The notes under the pieces: generated by a model | Told to the model about the DNA's origin: nothing | What the model saw: the letters and a program-made list of their open reading frames with translations, nothing else | Databases searched by the model: none | From: Fen-999 sp044220545 | GTDB taxonomy: Bacteria; Pseudomonadota; Gammaproteobacteria; Burkholderiales; Rhodocyclaceae | Length of the DNA stretch: 64,000 nucleotides | Assembly: GCA_044220545.1 (NCBI GenBank) | Contig: JBGAQX010000024.1 | Span: 1 to 64,000 of the forward strand | Reading direction: 5' to 3' | Shown: positions 42,754 through 50,750 of the stretch, piece after piece | Layout: each line of letters begins with the position of its first letter | How positions within the stretch are numbered: position 1 is the stretch's first letter | Made by a program: the position numbers and the translations under genes

Positions 42754-43938
42754 ATGTTGCCCCGAACCGGACACCTCCAGTCCATCACCCACCAGTTTCG
42801 CCAGTTCCCCGTGCTCGCCCTGCTGGGGCCACGACAAGTGGGCAAGACCACGCTGGCGAAACAATTGGCCGCCGACTGGGCGGGCCCGACCCATTTCTTC
42901 GACCTCGAAGACCCGCAAGACCAGGCTCGCCTCTCCGACCCCTCGTTCGTCCTTCGCCCGCTGACCGGGCTGGTGGTTCTGGATGAAATACAGACTCGAC
43001 CGGACCTGTTTCCCCTGCTGCGCGTACTGGCCGATCGTCATGACCCATCGACCCGCTTCCTGATTCTGGGCAGCGCCGCACCGGAACTGCTCCGGCACAC
43101 AGCGGAGACTTTGGCCGGACGGGTCGGCTTCCACGAACTGGACGGATTGGGTCTCGACGAACTTGCGCCCGGCCGGATCGACGACCGCTGGCTGCGGGGC
43201 GGCTTTCCGCGCGCCTTCCTTGCCGACGATTTGCCGGCCAGCCTCGCCTGGCGCGAAGCCTTCATCCGCACCTACCTGGAAAGAGATCTGCCGCAACTCG
43301 GCATCAACCTGCCGGCGCTCACGCTGCGCCGCTTCTGGACCATGCTCGGCCACTACCACGGACAAACCTGGAATGGCAGCGAACTGGCCCGCGCGCTGGG
43401 GGTGAGCGACAAGACCGTATCGCGTTACCTGGATATCCTCGAAGGAACCTTCATGGCCTGGCGCTTGCGGCCCTGGCATACCAATCTGGGCAAGCGGGAA
43501 GTCAAGGCCCCCAAGGTCTATCTGGCCGATACCGGCTTGTTGCACAGTCTGCTCGGAATTGCCGGCGAGCGGGACTTGCTGGCGCACCCGAAATGCGGCG
43601 CGTCGTGGGAGGGTTTCGTTCTCCATGAAATCCTGCGAAAGGCGGGCGTCGGCCGCGACCAGGCATTCTTCTGGGGCGTGCATACCGGCGCCGAACTCGA
43701 TTTACTGCTCGTTCGGGATGGCCGCCGCCTGGGCTTCGAGGTGAAACTGACCCGCTCTCCCGCCGTTACCCCATCGATGCGTTCCGCCCGCGACGCACTG
43801 GAACTCGATCACCTCCACGTCGTCTGCCACGGCGACGGCGAGCCCTGGCCGCTCAGCGAGCGCATCAGTGCTTTGCCATTGTCGGCGCTGGCCGGCATGG
43901 CTCCCGAAATGCTCTGGAAAATGGACGGCAACCCATGA
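42754..43938 (+). CDS. AAA-type ATPase with DUF4143 domain
   Basis: 394-aa protein. Walker A GPRQVGKTTLAKQL (residues 25-38), Walker B LTGLVVLDEIQTR (about 70-80), and a C-terminal DUF4143 domain (about 160-370) with KAPKVYLADTGLLHSLLGI and GFEVKLT, a nuclease-like fold element. Such ATPases are common stand-alone genes, sometimes related to mobile elements or toxin-antitoxin functions; their role is unknown. Its stop overlaps the next small ORF (ATGA). The start ATG 42754 has no clear Shine-Dalgarno. Confidence 0.9.
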   Translation: MLPRTGHLQSITHQFRQFPVLALLGPRQVGKTTLAKQLAADWAGPTHFFDLEDPQDQARLSDPSFVLRPLTGLVVLDEIQTRPDLFPLLRVLADRHDPSTRFLILGSAAPELLRHTAETLAGRVGFHELDGLGLDELAPGRIDDRWLRGGFPRAFLADDLPASLAWREAFIRTYLERDLPQLGINLPALTLRRFWTMLGHYHGQTWNGSELARALGVSDKTVSRYLDILEGTFMAWRLRPWHTNLGKREVKAPKVYLADTGLLHSLLGIAGERDLLAHPKCGASWEGFVLHEILRKAGVGRDQAFFWGVHTGAELDLLLVRDGRRLGFEVKLTRSPAVTPSMRSARDALELDHLHVVCHGDGEPWPLSERISALPLSALAGMAPEMLWKMDGNP

Positions 43939-44117
43939 ATCCACTGGCCCGCCTTTTCGCCGGTCGTTTCCGTCTGGCGGGCCTGGTGCTGATCGCCTAT
44001 CTCGCCATCAACACGCTGGTGCGTCTGGGCCTGGTCGGCTTCAACGGTGACTGGTCGTTGCTGTCGCCGACCACCCTGGCGCCGATCCTGGCCATCGGCA
44101 TCCTGCGCCGGCCTTAA
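43935..44117 (+). CDS. Short membrane ORF, possible LTA-synthase-like fragment
   Basis: 60-aa ORF: MNPLARLFAGRFRLAGLVLI followed by one or two hydrophobic helices and a stop after AIGILRRP. Its start overlaps the ATPase stop (ATGA). From memory it resembles the first helix of sulfatase-type LTA synthase proteins, so it may be a truncated remnant. It may also be a real small membrane protein. No continuation was found downstream. Confidence 0.4.
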   Translation: MNPLARLFAGRFRLAGLVLIAYLAINTLVRLGLVGFNGDWSLLSPTTLAPILAIGILRRP

Positions 44118-44186
44118 GCCAGGCCAAATCCGCTTAACTCGCCATGGGCGACCCACACCACATTGACATTCCAGCTTCTTGAATTC

Positions 44187-44222
44187 TCACTACTTGTGAA
44201 GTGATATTGCCCGCAGTATCAT
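44187..44222 (+). promoter_or_regulatory. Promoter and operator of hicAB
   Basis: A -35 box ttgtga (44194-44199) and a -10 box tatcat (44217-44222) are spaced by 17 bases, 7 bases before the hicA start. The dyad tcact (44187-44191)-N8-agtga (44200-44204) overlaps the -35 box, suiting HicB autorepression. Confidence 0.6.
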
Positions 44223-44229
44223 CCGGAGC

Positions 44230-44457
44230 ATGAATACTGCCGCAAAACTGCTTCAAGCCATGCGTAGCAATCCACTCGACTGGAAGCTGGCGCAGCTTCA
44301 AACAGTGGCGCGCCAGAACGGAATCGACTGGCGGCACGTTGGAACGAGTCACTGCGTGTTTGTGCGCTCTGATGGCAAGACGCTTCCCGTTCCGGCCCGG
44401 CGACCGATCAAGGCGATCTACGTCAAGAAGTTCCTGGAACTCGTTGAAGGAGCATGA
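44230..44457 (+). CDS. hicA: HicA-type mRNA interferase toxin
   Basis: 75-aa double-stranded-RNA-binding-fold toxin. The catalytic histidine is H41 in WRHVGTSHCVFV. The C-terminus is VPARRPIKAIYVKKFLELVEG, as in HicA. It is slightly longer than minimal HicA. ATG 44230 follows ggag. hicB starts 3 bases after its stop. AT-richer than neighbours, consistent with horizontal gain. Confidence 0.88.
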   Translation: MNTAAKLLQAMRSNPLDWKLAQLQTVARQNGIDWRHVGTSHCVFVRSDGKTLPVPARRPIKAIYVKKFLELVEGA

Positions 44458-44460
44458 ACC

Positions 44461-44820
44461 ATGGGAAAGAAGGTTGACTACCCGTTTGAAATCCGCCCGC
44501 TGTCGGCCGAGGAAGGCGGGGGCTTTCTAATTTCGTACCCTGATTTCTCGGAGTGCCTGTCCGATGGCGAAACAGTCGAGGAAGCGCTCGCGAACGGGAA
44601 GGACGCTTTGAAGGCAACGATTGCCGCGCTCAAAGCGAAGGAGCTACCAATTCCTGCCCCGAATAGTGGGGGTGTCGCATCTGGAAAATTTGTCGCTCGC
44701 GTTCCAAAGACGGTCCACGCACGGTTGGCTACACGTGCAAAGGCGGAGGGTGTGTCACTGAATACCCTGGTACTAACATTCATCGCGGAAGGTCTTGGGC
44801 GCAAGGAACGGCACGCGTAG
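44461..44820 (+). CDS. hicB: HicB-type antitoxin
   Basis: 119-aa antitoxin. The N-terminal HicB domain has YPFEIRPLSAEEGGGFLISY and FSECLSDGETVEEALANGKD; the C-terminus is a ribbon-helix-helix DNA-binding segment (about 80-115, VPKTVHARLATRAKAEGVSL). ATG 44461 has ggagcatgaacc upstream. Its 3' end overlaps the end of the sensor kinase gene on the other strand by 48 bases, an unusual convergent overlap for a module on the genome. Confidence 0.88.
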   Translation: MGKKVDYPFEIRPLSAEEGGGFLISYPDFSECLSDGETVEEALANGKDALKATIAALKAKELPIPAPNSGGVASGKFVARVPKTVHARLATRAKAEGVSLNTLVLTFIAEGLGRKERHA

Positions 44821-46170
44821 TTGCAATGCGGCCGAATCAGGCAAGGGCCGGCTTCCAGCCGGCCCTGAATCGACCACCGGTAGCGTCAGCCACGCCTCCA
44901 GCCCGCCACCGGGGCGCGCCCGGAGTTCCACCGTCCACCCGTTTGCCTCGGCGAGTTGCCGCACGATCGCCAGGCCGAGTCCCGCACCCCCCTTGGCCGG
45001 GCTGCGCGCGCTGTCGAGACGGACGAATGGCTCGAACACCACGCCCAGCCGATCCTCCGGAATGCCGGAACCACGGTCGAGCACGCCGATGCGCACCCGG
45101 TCGCCGACCGGTTCCGCGACCAGCTCTATCGGCTCGCCGCCGGCGTGGCGCCGTGCATTGTCGAGCAGGTTGCCGATGGCGCGGCGCAACGCCGTGGGCC
45201 GCACGCGCAACCCGGCGGAAGGACAGCGTATGACCACATCCCCATCGTTCCCGGCCAGTTCGGCGAGCAGCTCGGGCAGCGCCACGTCGGCCAGCGGTTC
45301 GCGCGCCAGCCCCCGGGCCAGATCCAGCACGTTGCCGATCAGGCGATCCATTTCCTCGACATCCGCCTCCAGTCGCGCCAGAACCTTCGGGTTGGGCCGT
45401 TCCTCGATCAGCGCCAGGGCCACGCGCATCCGCGCCAGGGGCGTGCGCAGGTCGTGGGAAACACCGGCAAGAAGGGTCGTGCGCGCCACCAGCAGGTCCT
45501 GGACTTGCCGGGCCATGACGTTGAAGCGCCGCGCCAGCGCGGCCAGTTCGCGCGGCCCGGTTTCCGGCAGCAATGCCGGTACCTCGCCACGACCCACATG
45601 CGTCGCCGCCTGCTCAAGGCGAGCCAGCGGCCCCACCGCCCGCCGCGCCAGCCAGGCCGCGCCGAGCAGCGCCAGGATCAGGCCACCCGCCAGCGAGACG
45701 AGAAACGTCCGTACCGGCTGGGCGCCGACGCGGTTCTCGGGAAAGCCAACCGAGAGCGCCCCCTCGCCGGAAGGCAGCAAGGTCCAGTACCACTCCTCGC
45801 CGCCGATGACTTCCCGCACCAGGTGCCGGCGGCTGCCGGTCTTTTCCGCCAGAGCGTCTTCAAGAAAGTAGAGGTATGGACCATGGCGGGCCTCCGGACC
45901 TATCCGCGGCGGCTCGGCGCGCAACGCCAGTTGCTGGTTGCGGGCCAGCGCCAGCTCGAAAGCCGGCCGCGTCTCGGGCGGCAGTTCGCTCCAGGTCTGC
46001 GCCGACAGCACCATCAGGCCCGCGAGATCGGCGGCCGCGCGGCGCGCCATCGGCACCATGAGGAATGTCACCACCGCGACGGCCATCAGCAACTCGAATG
46101 CCACGAACACCACGGCCAGCAGGATCGCGTATTGGCGGGCGAGGCTAATGCCGCCGGGCCGGGGTTTCAC
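44773..46170 (-). CDS. EnvZ-like sensor histidine kinase
   Basis: 465-aa membrane kinase. Helix 13-39, a periplasmic loop of about 120 residues, second helix 158-175, HAMP, HisKA with H239 in AGVSHDLRTPLARM, then HATPase with VLDRGSGIPEDR and GGAGLGLAIV. It starts at GTG 46170 inside the response regulator stop (GTGA). Its last 48 bases overlap the end of hicB on the other strand, which could extend its natural C-terminus. Signal unknown. Confidence 0.9.
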   Translation of the reverse strand: MKPRPGGISLARQYAILLAVVFVAFELLMAVAVVTFLMVPMARRAAADLAGLMVLSAQTWSELPPETRPAFELALARNQQLALRAEPPRIGPEARHGPYLYFLEDALAEKTGSRRHLVREVIGGEEWYWTLLPSGEGALSVGFPENRVGAQPVRTFLVSLAGGLILALLGAAWLARRAVGPLARLEQAATHVGRGEVPALLPETGPRELAALARRFNVMARQVQDLLVARTTLLAGVSHDLRTPLARMRVALALIEERPNPKVLARLEADVEEMDRLIGNVLDLARGLAREPLADVALPELLAELAGNDGDVVIRCPSAGLRVRPTALRRAIGNLLDNARRHAGGEPIELVAEPVGDRVRIGVLDRGSGIPEDRLGVVFEPFVRLDSARSPAKGGAGLGLAIVRQLAEANGWTVELRARPGGGLEAWLTLPVVDSGPAGSRPLPDSAALQLRVPFLAPKTFRDEC

Positions 46171-46889
46171 GGCTGCACACCCAGCGGATTGAACAGATAG
46201 CCCTCGCCGCGGATGGTACGAACATAGGCGGGCGCCGCGGGATCGGTCTCGATCTTGCGCCGCAGCCGGGTGACGCGGATATCCACGCTGCGATCGAAGG
46301 GATCACGGTCGTAGCCCTTCAGCAGATCCACCAGGGTATCGCGCGACAGCACCCGATTGGGGCGCTCAACGAAGATGCGCAACAGCTCGAACTCGGCGCC
46401 GGTAAGGCGCACCTCGACGCCATCGCGCAGCAAACGATGGGCCAGCGGATCGAGCAGGAAAGGTCCGAAGCGATGCTGCTCCGCCGCCGACCCGGACATT
46501 GCCGCGGAGCCGGGTCGAACCCTGCGCAGCAGAGCCCGCAAGCGTGCCAGAAGTTCGCGCGGGCTGAATGGCTTGGCCAGATAATCGTCGGCGCCGACTT
46601 CGAGGCCGACCACGCGGTCGATCTCCTCGCCGCGCGCCGAGAGCATCAGGATCGGCATCTCCGAACGGCCGCGCAGTTCGCGAGCCAGCGACAGGCCATC
46701 TTCCCCTGGCAGCATCACATCCAGAACCACGGCATCGGCGGCGGCATGCGCCAAGGCGCGGCGCATCGCCGCGCCATCACCGACCGTCGTCACCGAAAAG
46801 CCGTTGCCGCTCAGGTAGTCGGACAACAACTCGCAAAGCGCCGGATCGTCGTCGACGACGAGAATGTGCGCCGCGTTTGATGGTGTCAT
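46167..46889 (-). CDS. OmpR-family response regulator
   Basis: 240-aa regulator. Receiver domain with D57 in DAVVLDVMLPGEDG, lysine near LAKPFS, and a winged-helix DNA-binding domain (about 135-235, DPFDRSVDIRVTRLRRKIE). Partner kinase overlaps directly downstream. ATG 46889 begins the operon. GAAAC repeats upstream may be its own binding site. Confidence 0.92.
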   Translation of the reverse strand: MTPSNAAHILVVDDDPALCELLSDYLSGNGFSVTTVGDGAAMRRALAHAAADAVVLDVMLPGEDGLSLARELRGRSEMPILMLSARGEEIDRVVGLEVGADDYLAKPFSPRELLARLRALLRRVRPGSAAMSGSAAEQHRFGPFLLDPLAHRLLRDGVEVRLTGAEFELLRIFVERPNRVLSRDTLVDLLKGYDRDPFDRSVDIRVTRLRRKIETDPAAPAYVRTIRGEGYLFNPLGVQP

Positions 46890-46930
46890 TTTGTCAGTCT
46901 AGCGCAATCGCCCACCCCGTCGAGCGACAG

Positions 46931-46955
46931 GAAACGCCCGGAAACAAACTGAAAC
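46931..46955. promoter_or_regulatory. Three GAAAC direct repeats between divergent genes
   Basis: gaaac occurs at 46931, 46941 and 46951, exactly 10 bases apart. Helically phased direct repeats suit an OmpR-family dimer; OmpR sites are known to contain GAAAC-like cores. It lies between the response regulator and the exported-protein gene at 47035, so it may control both. Confidence 0.55.
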
Positions 46956-47034
46956 ACGCCGTCGCCGCGCGGACATTCCCCGGTGACGGTAGCGGCCGAG
47001 AATTGCGTCATCCCGTCAGGTTCCGAGGTTCGCA

Positions 47035-47361
47035 ATGTCCCGCCGCCGTTTCATGTTCCATCTGATCGCCGTGGTCGCCGTGGTCATCCTGAACGTGCCG
47101 CGCCCAGCGGAGCCGGCGGAGCAAACCGCCTGGATGGAGCAAGGACAGCGGCCACTCAACCTCTCCCTGCCACGCGATACGGTGTTTCCGGATCGTCCCG
47201 TGCAACCGTCGGGCGTCGATCGTCCGCGCGGCAACTGGTTTGGTGAAGGCGCGCAGTCGGATTCGCCGGCGCGGCAATCAGCGGGGCGGCCCTACGGGAC
47301 CGGCTTCGAAGCCCGGCAACGGAGTATGACTGGCGGCGGTCGCGGCCAGCGAGGGCGATGA
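47035..47361 (+). CDS. Exported protein, unknown function
   Basis: 108-aa protein with an N-terminal signal or anchor (FMFHLIAVVAVVILNVP, 6-22). The rest is proline/arginine-rich and low in structure, ending TGGGRGQRGR. ATG 47035. It precedes a DUF2202 gene by 34 bases on the same strand and may be in its operon. I cannot assign a family. Confidence 0.5.
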   Translation: MSRRRFMFHLIAVVAVVILNVPRPAEPAEQTAWMEQGQRPLNLSLPRDTVFPDRPVQPSGVDRPRGNWFGEGAQSDSPARQSAGRPYGTGFEARQRSMTGGGRGQRGR

Positions 47362-47395
47362 ATTTCAATTCCAGTTCAACTGAAAGGGGCAACAA

Positions 47396-48031
47396 ATGAA
47401 AACCAGAATTCTTGCGGTGCTTGCGGCGACTCTGCTTGCCGGGTTCAGCGTCCCGACAACCGCGGCCGGGCACGGCGCACCAGCCGGCGGCAATGGTCCA
47501 CTCCGGACCGTCGGCGCGGCCGTCTCGGTGGCGCCGCTCACCGCGGAGGAAGTCGACGACCTGCTGTGGATGCGGGAAGAGGAGAAGATGGCCCGCGACG
47601 TCTATCTGGCGCTGTATGACATATGGCAGGATCGGATCTTCAACAACATCGCCAGGTCGGAGCAGCGGCATTTCGACGCCATCGGGGTGAAGATCGCCTA
47701 CTTCAACCTGACCGACCCCGCGCTGCCGGGTATCGGACTATTTGCCAACACCGAGCTGCAACTGCTCCATGACTCGCTGCTGTCGACCGGCGGCCAGTCC
47801 TTCGTTCAGGCGCTCACGGCGGGTGCCCGGATCGAGGACAGGGACATCGCCGATCTGCTCGCCGCCATCGAAGCCACCACGAATCCGGCGCTGCGAAGCA
47901 CCTACGGCAATCTGCTGGAGGGATCGAAGAATCACTTGCGCGCGTTCGTCGGCCGGCTTCGGGCGCTTGGCGAGGACTACACGCCGCAATACATCGATCC
48001 CGTGCTGTTCGATGCGATCGTCGGCGACTGA
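47396..48031 (+). CDS. DUF2202 ferritin-like exported protein
   Basis: 211-aa protein with signal peptide (1-25). The mature part has the ferritin-like four-helix pattern: LLWMREEEKMARDVYLALYD (helix with glutamates), ARSEQRHFDAIG, YFNLTDPALPGIGLFANTEL, and NHLRAFVGRLRALGEDY. DUF2202 family proteins probably bind iron or another metal. ATG 47396 follows gaaaggggc. It is followed 88 bases later by the Gly/Met-rich protein gene, suggesting a shared metal-related role. Confidence 0.85.
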   Translation: MKTRILAVLAATLLAGFSVPTTAAGHGAPAGGNGPLRTVGAAVSVAPLTAEEVDDLLWMREEEKMARDVYLALYDIWQDRIFNNIARSEQRHFDAIGVKIAYFNLTDPALPGIGLFANTELQLLHDSLLSTGGQSFVQALTAGARIEDRDIADLLAAIEATTNPALRSTYGNLLEGSKNHLRAFVGRLRALGEDYTPQYIDPVLFDAIVGD

Positions 48032-48119
48032 CGATATCAAAGTCATGCGCGGCCGACGAACGGGTTGCATCGGCCGCGTCCGGAATATTCCGACAACCCT
48101 GACTTGGAGGAGATAACTC

Positions 48120-48485
48120 ATGTTCAGAACATCCCTCATGACAGCCGTCGTACTAGCGACCCTGAGCGTCGGCACCGTTGCCGCCCAGGATGCGACCCCG
48201 GCCTACGGCAGCCAGTTGATGACGCGCCAGGAGCGCTTCGAGTACCGGAACCAGATGCGCGCGCTCAAGACCCAGGAGGAACGCAACGCGCTGAGGCTCG
48301 AGCACCACCAGCGGATGCAGGAGCGGGCGAAGGAGAAAGGACTGGTGCTGCCCGACACGCCGCCGAACCCAGGTGCCGGCATGGGGCCGGGCATGGGCGG
48401 CGGAATGGGTCCGGGTATGGGTGGCGGCATGGGTGGCGGCATGGGACCGGGCATGGGCGGTGGCATGGGTCGCGGGCGCCCTTAA
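48120..48485 (+). CDS. Exported Gly/Met-rich protein
   Basis: 121-aa protein. Signal peptide (1-22, VAA-QD), an ionic middle (residues 35-80, including MTRQERFEYRNQMRALKTQ), then about 35 residues of GMGPGMGGGM-like repeats. Methionine-rich glycine tails occur in copper-handling or matrix proteins, but the function here is not known. Ribosome site ggagg precedes ATG 48120. Its stop overlaps the first TTAA hexamer of the next promoter. Confidence 0.7.
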   Translation: MFRTSLMTAVVLATLSVGTVAAQDATPAYGSQLMTRQERFEYRNQMRALKTQEERNALRLEHHQRMQERAKEKGLVLPDTPPNPGAGMGPGMGGGMGPGMGGGMGGGMGPGMGGGMGRGRP

Positions 48486-48519
48486 GACTCTGTTAATCCG
48501 CTGTTAAGGGGGTGTTAAC
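48481..48519. promoter_or_regulatory. Four TTAA hexamers with 11-base period (response-regulator box)
   Basis: cttaag (48481-48486), gttaat (48492-48497), gttaag (48503-48508) and gttaac (48514-48519) are each separated by 5 bases, so they lie on one helical face. This layout resembles PmrA/QseB boxes (hexamer-N5-hexamer). It precedes the cytochrome operon that ends with a QseBC-like two-component system, making autoregulation likely. Confidence 0.75.
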
Positions 48520-48570
48520 CCAGCCCCCTCACACTTCGGTTCCATGTACACCGCAACAAGGAGCCGGAGC

Positions 48571-48975
48571 ATGAAGCACCTGATTCCCCTCGCACTGCTG
48601 GCCGCTTGCGGTCTCGCCGGCGCCGAGACACCCCGCCAGATTCAGGACGTCTACGCCGTCGAAGCCAGCCGCCAGCAGGCGGGGTTCAAACCCCTGGCCT
48701 CACGGGGCGCCGGGTTCTACGCCCGCAAGTTCGGCGCCTCCGAAACGATGCCCGGCTGCACCGCCTGCCACACCGACGACCCGGCCCGGCCGGGCCGTCA
48801 CGCGGTCACCGGCAAGGCCATCAAGCCGTTGCTGCCGGCCGCCAACGCCGATCGCTTCACCGATTCGGCCAAAGTGGAAAAGTGGTTCCGGCGCAACTGT
48901 ACGGAGGTGGTGGGCCGCGAATGCGGCGCGGCCGAGAAAGCCGACTTCATCGCCTTTCTGACGGAGGGCCGCTGA
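48571..48975 (+). CDS. DUF1924 mono-haem c-type cytochrome
   Basis: 134-aa periplasmic protein with signal peptide (1-18) and one c-type haem motif CTACH (63-67), in the DUF1924 family related to sphaeroides haem protein (SHP). ATG 48571 was chosen because a strong site aaggagccggagc precedes it; the in-frame upstream start at 48544 is weak. First gene of an operon with a di-haem cytochrome and cytochrome b561, a known SHP-DHC-b561 arrangement. Confidence 0.85.
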   Translation: MKHLIPLALLAACGLAGAETPRQIQDVYAVEASRQQAGFKPLASRGAGFYARKFGASETMPGCTACHTDDPARPGRHAVTGKAIKPLLPAANADRFTDSAKVEKWFRRNCTEVVGRECGAAEKADFIAFLTEGR

Positions 48976-48976
48976 C

Positions 48977-49465
48977 ATGCGCGTCCGCCTGTTGATTGTC
49001 GCGCTGGCGCTGGCGCCCCTGGCGGCGCTGGCCGATCGGATGCCGCTTCCCGCCGACGCGCCGCCCGCCTTCAAGGCCGAATGCGGCAGTTGTCACCTGG
49101 CCTTTCCGCCGGCATTGCTGCCCGCCGCCGACTGGAAGAAGGTGATGGCCGGCCTCGACAAGCACTATGGCGACAATGCCAGCCTCGACCCGAAGACGCG
49201 CGGGCAGATCGAAGACTTTTTGGTCAGGAACGCGGGCTCGACCTGGCGTATCGGCTTCGGCGCCGGCGATCCACCGCGCCTGACCGCGACCAGCCGATTC
49301 CAGCGCAAGCACCATGAGATATCGCCCGCCGTCTGGCGGGACAAGCGGGTGGGCGGCCCGGCCAATTGCATCGCCTGCCACCCGCGGGCCGAGGCCGGCG
49401 GCTTCAGCGAACACGAGGTCACCCTGCCCGGAGAACAAGGAGGGAAGCGCCGTGAGCGCCACTAG
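48977..49465 (+). CDS. Di-haem cytochrome c (DHC)
   Basis: 162-aa periplasmic protein with signal peptide (1-19) and two haem motifs, CGSCH (36-40) and CIACH (131-135). It is the DHC type that passes electrons to SHP. It starts one base after the previous stop and ends inside the cytochrome b gene (overlap 14 bases). The C-terminal part beyond the second haem is charged. Confidence 0.88.
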   Translation: MRVRLLIVALALAPLAALADRMPLPADAPPAFKAECGSCHLAFPPALLPAADWKKVMAGLDKHYGDNASLDPKTRGQIEDFLVRNAGSTWRIGFGAGDPPRLTATSRFQRKHHEISPAVWRDKRVGGPANCIACHPRAEAGGFSEHEVTLPGEQGGKRRERH

Positions 49466-50069
49466 CGACAGGATTCTCGTCTGGGATCTGCCGGTTCGGC
49501 TCGGCCACTGGCTGATGGCCGGCGGCTTTGCCCTGGCCTGGCTGACCGGCGACAGCGAGGAATGGCGGCTGGTCCATGTTCTTGCCGGCGGCACGGTGTT
49601 CGCGGTGGCGCTGTTTCGCCTGCTCTGGGGATTCGTCGGCAGTCGCCACGCCCGCTTCACCGAGTTCGTCAAACCGCCGCCGGCCGCCATCGACTACCTG
49701 AAGAGCCTGCTCGGACCGAAGCCCCGGCACTACACCGGCCACAACCCGGCCGGCGGCTGGGCCATCGTGCTGCTGCTCGGGCTGGCGCTGTTGGCTGGCG
49801 TCAGTGGCTGGCTGACCTACCAGGAAGTCGCTGGCGAATGGCTGGGCGAGCTGCACGAGGGCATCGCCGCCACCATGCTCGCCGTGGTCGGAGCGCACCT
49901 GCTCGGCGTGCTGGTCGGCAGCCTGGTCCACGGCGAGAACCTGCCGCGCGCCATGGTGACAGGCAGAAAGCCCGGTCCGGCCAGCGAGGCCATCGCCGGC
50001 GCCAGGCCCTCGATCGCCCTGTTCCTGGCCGCCTGGACGGCCACCTTGGCCTGGTGGCTTAGCCGCTAG
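49452..50069 (+). CDS. Cytochrome b561-family membrane protein
   Basis: 205-aa four-helix protein with histidines for two b haems: LGHWLM, VHVLAGG and HEGIAATMLAVVGAHLLG. GTG 49452 follows aaggagg, a strong ribosome site, and starts inside the DHC gene (14-base overlap). An in-frame start at 49314 shadows DHC and was rejected. It likely links the quinone pool to DHC and SHP. Confidence 0.88.
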   Translation: MSATSDRILVWDLPVRLGHWLMAGGFALAWLTGDSEEWRLVHVLAGGTVFAVALFRLLWGFVGSRHARFTEFVKPPPAAIDYLKSLLGPKPRHYTGHNPAGGWAIVLLLGLALLAGVSGWLTYQEVAGEWLGELHEGIAATMLAVVGAHLLGVLVGSLVHGENLPRAMVTGRKPGPASEAIAGARPSIALFLAAWTATLAWWLSR

Positions 50070-50078
50070 AATCGGCCC

Positions 50079-50750
50079 ATGCGCGTACTCCTGGTGGAAG
50101 ACGATCCCCAACTCGGCGACGGCCTGATGGTCGGCCTGCGACAGGCCGGCTTCGCCGTCGACTGGGTCAAGGACGGCGTCGCCGCCGACCTGGCGCTGGC
50201 CGGCGAGCGCTTCGATCTGCTGGTGCTGGACCTCGGCCTGCCCCGGCTCTCGGGCATGGATCTGCTGCGGCGCCTGCGGGGCCGCGGCCAGACCCTGCCG
50301 GTGCTGATACTCACCGCCCGCGACGCGACCGCCGACAAGATCGCCGGGCTGGACAGCGGCGCCGACGACTACCTGGTCAAACCCATCGACCTCGACGAGC
50401 TGGCCGCCCGCGTGCGCGCCCTGACCCGGCGCGCCGCCGGCCGCGCCCTGCCGCTGCTGTGCCACGGCCAGGTCGCGCTCGATCCCGCCAGCCATCGGGT
50501 CACCGTTGGTGGCGCGCCGGTGGAATTCTCGACGCGCGAGTTCGCCCTGCTGCAAGCCCTGCTGGAAAATACCGGCCGGGTGATGAGCCGCGCCCAACTG
50601 GAAGGCTCGATCTACGGCTGGCGCGACGAACCGGACAGCAATGCCCTCGAGGTGCATATCCACCATCTGCGCCGCAAACTGGGCGCGGACTTCATCAAGA
50701 CGCTGCGCGGCGTCGGCTATGTGGTGGAAAAGCGGGAGACACCCACCTGA
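50079..50750 (+). CDS. QseB-like response regulator
   Basis: 223-aa OmpR-family regulator with D51 in LLVLDLGLPRLSGMDLL and a winged helix ending NALEVHIHHLRRKLGADFIK and RGVGYVVEK, typical of the QseB/PmrA group. It is 9 bases after the cytochrome b561 gene. Its binding site likely is the TTAA array at 48481-48519. Confidence 0.92.
   Translation: MRVLLVEDDPQLGDGLMVGLRQAGFAVDWVKDGVAADLALAGERFDLLVLDLGLPRLSGMDLLRRLRGRGQTLPVLILTARDATADKIAGLDSGADDYLVKPIDLDELAARVRALTRRAAGRALPLLCHGQVALDPASHRVTVGGAPVEFSTREFALLQALLENTGRVMSRAQLEGSIYGWRDEPDSNALEVHIHHLRRKLGADFIKTLRGVGYVVEKRETPT

Noticed and set aside
48203..48466. Minus-strand proline/methionine-rich ORF opposite the Gly/Met-rich gene
   Set aside because: Produced by the repeat on the other strand; no start signal.
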